From the NCBI GenBank assembly GCA_937900305.1, contig CALCCV010000263.1, forward strand, positions 1 to 9,770: a DNA stretch of 9,770 nucleotides, read 5' to 3'. This DNA comes from an uncultured Pseudobdellovibrionaceae bacterium. Lineage in GTDB: Bacteria; Bdellovibrionota; Bdellovibrionia; Bdellovibrionales; Bdellovibrionaceae. The translations under genes were made by a program, and so were the position numbers. Shown here piece after piece: positions 5,588 to 9,770 of the stretch (position 1 is the first letter of the stretch; each line of letters begins with the position of its first letter). The notes under the pieces are model-generated. The model ran no database searches, was not told the origin of the DNA, and was given only the letters and a program-made list of their open reading frames with translations.

Positions 5588-6937
5588 TCAATTTTGATCG
5601 CGCAGCAGAATGGCCACCGAGTGCAGAGTTCCCACGTCCGCTGCCGCTAAGTCTTGAACTTCGAGAATGTAATCTCCAGCTCCTTCAGCACTTAAATCCA
5701 CCAAAGAATCTACGGGCACTAGATCTTTTCCGTAGGTGCCATGAAGATCATTTTCGGCATCACCGTCACGCGAGTGCAAGACTTTCTTTTTACCAGAAGG
5801 ACTGGTCAGAGTGACCACGAGATCACCGCGAAAGGAATGCGATAAGTCAATTTTAACTTGCACCAGCCGACCGGCTGCGACCTCGGTGACCGGAATTTTT
5901 ACGCTGATACCGGCCGAGGTGTTGTCGGGAATCAGAAGCTCTGGTGTTACCAAAAATTCAACAGCTGGATTTTCGGGCTCTGGCTCTTCGCCACCCGGTA
6001 AATGGGAAACAAATGAGGACGCTTTAGTGACGTCTTCACCGCGACACCCTTCACTGGAGCAGATATTAGAAACTCGACAACCTCCTGTGGAAACGAAATC
6101 TGTTTCACCACGGACCAACACCCCAACGAGAACGCCAGAGCGGGCGTCAAAAACGCCAGAACCAGAGTTTCCGCCGTAAGTATCTAAATTCGCCACGAGG
6201 TAACCGACGTTAGAATCGTCACGCACGGCTGCACCGCCAGCAATTTTTGTTGGCAGACCGGCTGGATGGCCCACAACAAAAATTTCGTCGCCTTTTTTGG
6301 CGTCGGCGTCGCGCAAGACCGCAATGGGCTCACGATCCGTGACCACACGGTCAATGCGAACAATCGCATAATCCGCACCCGATGAAAGCTCTTCGCGGGC
6401 GACAATGGAAACACACGAATAAACTTGGGACTTAGCAAGCACGCTGGGAAAAACACCAGGGGCAGTCACTGCATAGTCAAAAACAAACCGGGTTGTGTTG
6501 CATGCACTTTGCGTTCGAACACAGTGTCCTGCCGTCAAAATCAGATCTGGTCCCACCAAAGTGCCCGAGCAAAATGCGTGATTGGGCTGCTCACGAAAAG
6601 GTTCCGAGGCACAAAGATTATATTCACTGCCAAAAGTTTTCGGCGGTAAAATGAAACGCTCGCCTTCCGCTCTCAAGTCTGACGAGCTCATAACTGCAAC
6701 CGTCGAGTGCGCAATTGAAAGATCACGCTGATCCGCCACCTCATAGAGATCATGACGATCATCATCCCCATAGATCACCGACGGCGCGAGTTTTGATTTT
6801 GCAGCTTCGGCATCTAGCTTTTGTGGAGTTTGCTCACTCTTTGGCGAGCAAGCGATCGTGCAGGCACAAATTGAACTCAACAATAGACGCACCATCATCG
6901 ACGCCGTACCATTTAAGAACCTGGCTTCCTTTTCCAT
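5588..6937 (-). CDS. Trypsin-like (S1) serine protease lipoprotein with C-terminal P domain
   Basis: A 449-residue predicted lipoprotein. Residues 14-29 form a hydrophobic signal and the probable lipidated cysteine is C30 (CACTIAC-SPKSE), though the lipobox is not canonical. The S1 domain (about 75-310) has an intact triad: H138 in LTAGHC, D189 in GADYAIVRID and S258 in GGNSGSG. Several cysteines could form disulfides. After a GGEEPEPENP linker, residues 325-446 form a proprotein-convertase P/Homo-B domain (IPDN start, IDLSHSFRGDLVVTLTSPSG, LHSRDGD, then a GDYILEVQDLAAADVGTL end). It should cleave proteins outside the inner membrane. ATG 6937 is preferred because AGAGGGGGA lies just upstream; the longer GTG start at 7039 lacks such a site. 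It is convergent with the SDR gene. Confidence 0.88.
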   Translation of the reverse strand: MEKEARFLNGTASMMVRLLLSSICACTIACSPKSEQTPQKLDAEAAKSKLAPSVIYGDDDRHDLYEVADQRDLSIAHSTVAVMSSSDLRAEGERFILPPKTFGSEYNLCASEPFREQPNHAFCSGTLVGPDLILTAGHCVRTQSACNTTRFVFDYAVTAPGVFPSVLAKSQVYSCVSIVAREELSSGADYAIVRIDRVVTDREPIAVLRDADAKKGDEIFVVGHPAGLPTKIAGGAAVRDDSNVGYLVANLDTYGGNSGSGVFDARSGVLVGVLVRGETDFVSTGGCRVSNICSSEGCRGEDVTKASSFVSHLPGGEEPEPENPAVEFLVTPELLIPDNTSAGISVKIPVTEVAAGRLVQVKIDLSHSFRGDLVVTLTSPSGKKKVLHSRDGDAENDLHGTYGKDLVPVDSLVDLSAEGAGDYILEVQDLAAADVGTLHSVAILLRDQN

Positions 6938-6940
6938 TTT

Positions 6941-6949
6941 TCCCCCTCT
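6941..6949 (-). promoter_or_regulatory. Strong ribosome binding site of the S1 protease
   Basis: AGAGGGGGA on the minus strand lies 3 bases before ATG 6937. It fixes the start 34 codons downstream of the first possible start at 7039. The same 9-mer occurs at 7009-7017. Confidence 0.7.
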
Positions 6950-6956
6950 ATCCGAG

Positions 6957-7004
6957 TCATAAGCAGCGACCCAATTCCTTGGTTCGCCCTTTCCTTTCCC
7001 GCAC
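6957..7004 (-). CDS. Possible 15-codon leader peptide before the S1 protease
   Basis: A GTG at 7004 opens a 15-codon basic ORF (MRERKGRTKELGRCL, stop at 6957). It is preceded by AGAGGGGGA (7009-7017) and ends 19 bases before the protease start codon. The signal that suggests it is the exact copy of the protease's own ribosome binding site. The ORF is too short for coding statistics, and the duplicated purine motif may have another role. Confidence 0.25.
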   Translation of the reverse strand: MRERKGRTKELGRCL

Positions 7005-7025
7005 CAACTCCCCCTCTGAAGTTGG
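7004..7025 (-). repeat. Hairpin displaying an SD-like loop in the protease leader
   Basis: CCAACT (7004-7009) and AGTTGG (7020-7025) are perfectly complementary. On the minus strand the 10-base loop reads TCAGAGGGGG, so the duplicated SD-like motif would be presented in the loop. Confidence 0.45.
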
Positions 7026-7049
7026 CTCAGGTTCAGCACTAAAGACTCG

Positions 7050-7066
7050 CCGAATGTGAAATTCGG
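7050..7066. repeat. Inverted repeat between folC and the protease gene
   Basis: CCGAAT (7050-7055), a 5-base loop GTGAA, and ATTCGG (7061-7066) form a perfect 6-base stem. It lies about 71 bases after the folC stop on the minus strand. It could be a weak terminator or an operator for the protease, but it is AT-rich at the top of the stem and lacks a T-run. Confidence 0.45.
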
Positions 7067-7136
7067 TTAAGAAACGCTACAAAAGAATTTTGAAATATCG
7101 AAATCATCTTTATCGATGGGTGGCTGTGCGACGATC

Positions 7137-8420
7137 TTATGGTTGGAACGCCGAGGCCTCAGATAGCCGTTTTAAAGTTTCGCCAACTAAGTACAAAGAG
7201 CCGCTGATCAAAACCAGGTCTCCCTTACTAGTCTTGCCTTTCAGACTGTCGAGAGCATTTTGAATATTTTCAAAAATCAAACTTCCGGCGGGTAAAAGCG
7301 TTTTCAGATCGATCGTTGTTCTCGCTCGAAAAAAACCACTCACGCCAAAAAATTCCACTCGCGGAATTTTAGCCAACTCATTTAGCATAGCCGCAGCATC
7401 CTTTTTTTCGCCGACACCGATGACTAGCCAAAGTCTTTCGTAGCTAAATTGTGCCACAATCTCGCGCAGCGAGAGAACGCCCTGCAAATTGTGATCACCG
7501 GAAAGATAAAGGGGGGCGGCTAATTCTGAACATTGGATCTTTTGCATTCGCCCAGGCCAGCGAACTTCGGCCAGAACCGGCAACGCGCTTTCTACATTTT
7601 CACCCAGACCCGCCAATGTATGAAGTGCCAAATTCATATTTTCAGCAGCCCGCTCACCGAGGAGAGAAATTGGAGTCGATCCCCATGCGCTGTTTAAAAA
7701 ATACTTTGGCTCATTCGACATCATTTTGACGGAACAAGTGTGCGCAGGCGGCATTGACCAGCTCACATCTGGCAGACGTTTTTGGAAAGATCGAACAACT
7801 TCGTCAATTTCAGATGAAAAAGGCAAATGAAAAACTTGAGCGCCAGCTTGAATGATTCCGAATTTTTGCTCCGCTATCGCAGGCAAACCCGCACCCAGAA
7901 TGTCCTCGTGATCCAAACCCAGTTTGGTAATCACACACGTCTGATGAGGAACCGCGTTGGTCGAATCAAAAAGTCCCCCAAGACCCACTTCGAGAATCGC
8001 GTAGTCCACGGGATCTCGATAAAAAAACAATCTGGCCATCATGGCCGTCAGCGTCTCAAAGTGTGTCAGGTTGAGGGAACCTGTGAGAGCATCGATCTCC
8101 TGAAAAAGCTCAACAAAAAGCGCTTCCGAAATCGGCTCATCATTCACCTGAATGCGTTCGACCGGAGAAACCAGGTGAGGTGAACAGTAAAAACCAACTT
8201 TGTGACCCTGTCTGCGTAACATTGTGGCCAACGATTTCGACGTGGTCCCTTTGCCATTGGTCCCCGCCACCACGATAACTCGGCGAAGATCGCCGGGGTA
8301 TCGCAAATCCAATTGCTCCAAAGCTGCCACGGTTCTGGCAATCGAAGGCGGCGTTTTTGGCATAATTCCTCGGCCGTCGATCAATTGCACCACTTGCTGG
8401 AAAGAAAGACTTTGAGTCAT
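7137..8420 (-). CDS. folC: Dihydrofolate synthase / folylpolyglutamate synthase
   Basis: A 427-residue Mur-ligase-like cytoplasmic enzyme. It joins glutamate to dihydropteroate and probably extends the polyglutamate tail of folates. The ATP loop is VVAGTNGKGTTS (50-61), followed by SPHL (80-83) and RIQVNDEPI. Then come LEVGLGGLFDSTN (143-155), GLDHEDILG (168-176), the probable carbamylated lysine K186 in AEQKFGII, WPGRMQ (288-293) and the C-terminal ISGSLYLVGE (405-414). The length is typical. The usual DGAHNP motif reads SGDHNL here (307-312), which is unusual. The start codon abuts the folKP stop (TAA-ATG), with AGGA about 10 bases upstream inside folKP, so the two are surely one operon. 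Confidence 0.93.
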   Translation of the reverse strand: MTQSLSFQQVVQLIDGRGIMPKTPPSIARTVAALEQLDLRYPGDLRRVIVVAGTNGKGTTSKSLATMLRRQGHKVGFYCSPHLVSPVERIQVNDEPISEALFVELFQEIDALTGSLNLTHFETLTAMMARLFFYRDPVDYAILEVGLGGLFDSTNAVPHQTCVITKLGLDHEDILGAGLPAIAEQKFGIIQAGAQVFHLPFSSEIDEVVRSFQKRLPDVSWSMPPAHTCSVKMMSNEPKYFLNSAWGSTPISLLGERAAENMNLALHTLAGLGENVESALPVLAEVRWPGRMQKIQCSELAAPLYLSGDHNLQGVLSLREIVAQFSYERLWLVIGVGEKKDAAAMLNELAKIPRVEFFGVSGFFRARTTIDLKTLLPAGSLIFENIQNALDSLKGKTSKGDLVLISGSLYLVGETLKRLSEASAFQP

Positions 8421-9704
8421 TTAAATAGATCCTCGTTCATCCGCCATAAAAGCCGACCGGTGATTAGCAAAATCGTGAACTCGCAAAATCTCAACACCCT
8501 TACGAGCCAGCTCGAGTGAAACTGCGAGAGTGGCTCCATCCGGATATTTCGCCACAGTTTTGCTCACTGATTTGAGCGAGGATTTTCGCGAATGGCCCAT
8601 CAAAACTGGAACTGGCAACGTTTTAAATTCCTCACAGCGTTTTATAATTTGCCAAGATTGCGCTGCCGATTTTCCAAAACCCAAACCTGGATCAAAAAAC
8701 AATTGATCGCGAGCAACACCGAAATCCAAAAGTCGATTTATCTTTTGCCGTCCCCAACTCAAAACTTCATGGACCGGATCCACCGAAGGCGGCAAAATTT
8801 GTTCTCGATTTGCTGGCAGTCCCAATTGATGCATAAATACAAAACGGGCGTCGCTCGCCCGAGCCACCTTTTGCATTTCAATGTCATCAAGACCGCCCAC
8901 GTCGTTGATCATTTGCACACCTTGTTCGATGGCCCAACTCGCCACTTGCGGTCGAAAGGTATCGACGCTCAACCAAACCGCATCCAACAATTCGGGACGA
9001 GACTGGAGCACCTTCAAAGCGCGGCTCAATCGCAAAATCTCTTCTTCCACCGACACCATTGTGGCGCCGGGGCGAGTGCTTTGGGCACCAAGATCTAAAA
9101 TTTCGGGCAGATCCATCAGGGACAAGCCTTCCCACCACTTGATCAAATCGGCTTCGAAGAATTTTTCGCCGCCATCTGAAAAAGAATCTGGAGTCACATT
9201 CACGATTCCCATGATGAGCGGCTTGCAAATTTTTAGCCGCCGCCGGTGACTAAGAACGCTGTCTCCGAAAATCTGTTGATCATGTTTCAAAAGCAGCCAG
9301 GGCGACAAAACAAATGAGCGATTTAAACTTTGGGGATGTGGCAAATTCAAGTGAGTGGTTTGCACATTTTCAGAATCCACTGCTAACAAATCCAAATCAA
9401 TGGGTCGGGGCGACCATCGCGCTGACTGGGCATCCCGGCCCAACTCTCTCTCGATTTTTTTTAACAAAGGCAACACTTCGATCGTCGGCAAATCGGTCGA
9501 TCCCACAGCGACACTATTGCAATACGGTTGATCCCAATCTGCCGGTGCTCCCTCCGGCAACAGGGCCACCGATTCAACCCAAGGAGCAACCGTTACAGCT
9601 TGTAAATAAATGCGCAATTTTTGAATCGCAGACCTGAGGGCCTCTTCCCGATCACCCGTGTTCGAACCAATTCCGATAACGACGCGACTCTGCGGCTTTG
9701 CCAT
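8421..9704 (-). CDS. folKP: Bifunctional HPPK-DHPS (FolK-FolP fusion)
   Basis: A 427-residue cytoplasmic two-domain enzyme for consecutive steps of folate synthesis. HPPK pyrophosphorylates 6-hydroxymethyl-dihydropterin, and DHPS condenses the product with p-aminobenzoate. The HPPK domain (about 7-145) shows GIGSNTGDR (11-19), RWSPRPIDLDLL (96-107, metal ligands D103 and D105) and LPHPQSLNRSFVL. The DHPS domain (about 160-420) shows IMGIVNVTPDSFSDGG (164-179), DLGAQSTRPGA (204-214), LSVDTF (245-250), INDVGG (266-271), DPGLGFGK (338-345), GHSRKS (370-375) and RVHD (408-411). All key catalytic residues appear present. AGAGGG lies 6 bases before the start. The linker between domains is only about 15-20 residues. 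DHPS is the sulfonamide target. Confidence 0.95.
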   Translation of the reverse strand: MAKPQSRVVIGIGSNTGDREEALRSAIQKLRIYLQAVTVAPWVESVALLPEGAPADWDQPYCNSVAVGSTDLPTIEVLPLLKKIERELGRDAQSARWSPRPIDLDLLAVDSENVQTTHLNLPHPQSLNRSFVLSPWLLLKHDQQIFGDSVLSHRRRLKICKPLIMGIVNVTPDSFSDGGEKFFEADLIKWWEGLSLMDLPEILDLGAQSTRPGATMVSVEEEILRLSRALKVLQSRPELLDAVWLSVDTFRPQVASWAIEQGVQMINDVGGLDDIEMQKVARASDARFVFMHQLGLPANREQILPPSVDPVHEVLSWGRQKINRLLDFGVARDQLFFDPGLGFGKSAAQSWQIIKRCEEFKTLPVPVLMGHSRKSSLKSVSKTVAKYPDGATLAVSLELARKGVEILRVHDFANHRSAFMADERGSI

Positions 9705-9705
9705 C

Positions 9706-9770
9706 TCAATCCCTCTGCCAAATGAATTCGACGGGCCCCAACCACGGCACTGGCGGGTGAGGCTTCAAAA
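9706..9770 (-). other. Possible C-terminal tail of an upstream minus-strand gene
   Basis: One frame is open from the right edge for 20 codons (LKPHPPVPWLGPVEFIWQRD) and stops with TGA at 9706-9708, one base before the folKP start codon. Such tight spacing would fit an operon, but the fragment is too short to identify or to exclude chance. Confidence 0.25.

Noticed and set aside
5494..6179. Plus-strand ORFs opposite the S1 protease (5494-5814 and 5811-6179)
   Set aside because: They lie antisense to a protein with clear S1 and P-domain motifs and have no recognisable domains of their own.
6938..7039. GTG 7039 as the start of the S1 protease
   Set aside because: It lacks a ribosome binding site and adds 34 residues before a normal lipoprotein signal; ATG 6937 has AGAGGGGGA next to it.
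8592..9249. Plus-strand ORFs opposite folKP (8592-9098, 8881-9249)
   Set aside because: They are antisense shadows of the conserved DHPS domain, with no family resemblance or start signals.
9706..9770. Confident naming of the gene upstream of folKP
   Set aside because: Only 20 codons are visible and no motif is recognisable; chance openness is not excluded.

Overview
The window looks like chromosomal core sequence from a Gram-negative bacterium of moderate GC. I suspect a Bdellovibrio-like or other former-deltaproteobacterial lineage. The reasons are a HAD protein with an FDLDSTLFD motif, a lipoprotein S1 protease carrying a proprotein-convertase P domain, a FolK-FolP fusion followed directly by FolC, and an uptake-only PhnDCE transporter. 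That assignment is inference; there is no rRNA, tRNA, mobile element or CRISPR array to anchor it.

Layout. Positions 1-739 (minus) hold the N-terminal ~246 codons of a HAD-family hydrolase that runs off the left edge. Positions 740-1053 are a divergent intergenic control region. Positions 1054-3834 (plus) are a phnD-phnC-phnE operon: lipoprotein substrate-binding protein, ATPase and permease for phosphate, phosphonate or a related oxyanion. Positions 3947-5582 (plus) hold an exported M14 zinc carboxypeptidase whose end overlaps a TIP30/HTATIP2-like NAD(P)-binding protein. Positions 5588-6937 (minus) hold the S1 protease lipoprotein, convergent with the previous pair, with only 5 bases between the stop codons. 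Positions 7137-9704 (minus) are a folate block: bifunctional FolKP (HPPK-DHPS) and then FolC, with the folKP stop codon immediately abutting the folC start codon.

How the genes work together. PhnD, PhnC and PhnE form one complete importer; no C-P lyase or phosphonatase gene is visible here. FolKP and FolC supply three consecutive steps of dihydrofolate synthesis. The two peptidases and the lipoprotein transporter subunit all act at or beyond the inner membrane.

The most interesting non-coding structure is between the HAD gene and phnD. A ~19-base element (AGAGGCGCCTCnAGGAnCC) occurs twice in inverted, outward-facing orientation at 874-892 and 993-1011. Each copy contains the same perfect 10-base palindrome, and together they bracket a 100-base AT-rich segment that must contain the promoter or promoters. 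This could be a shared operator or leader element for the HAD gene and the transporter, or less likely an invertible promoter segment. A second interesting spot is the leader of the S1 protease, where its Shine-Dalgarno 9-mer is duplicated in the loop of a hairpin and is followed by a possible 15-codon leader ORF.
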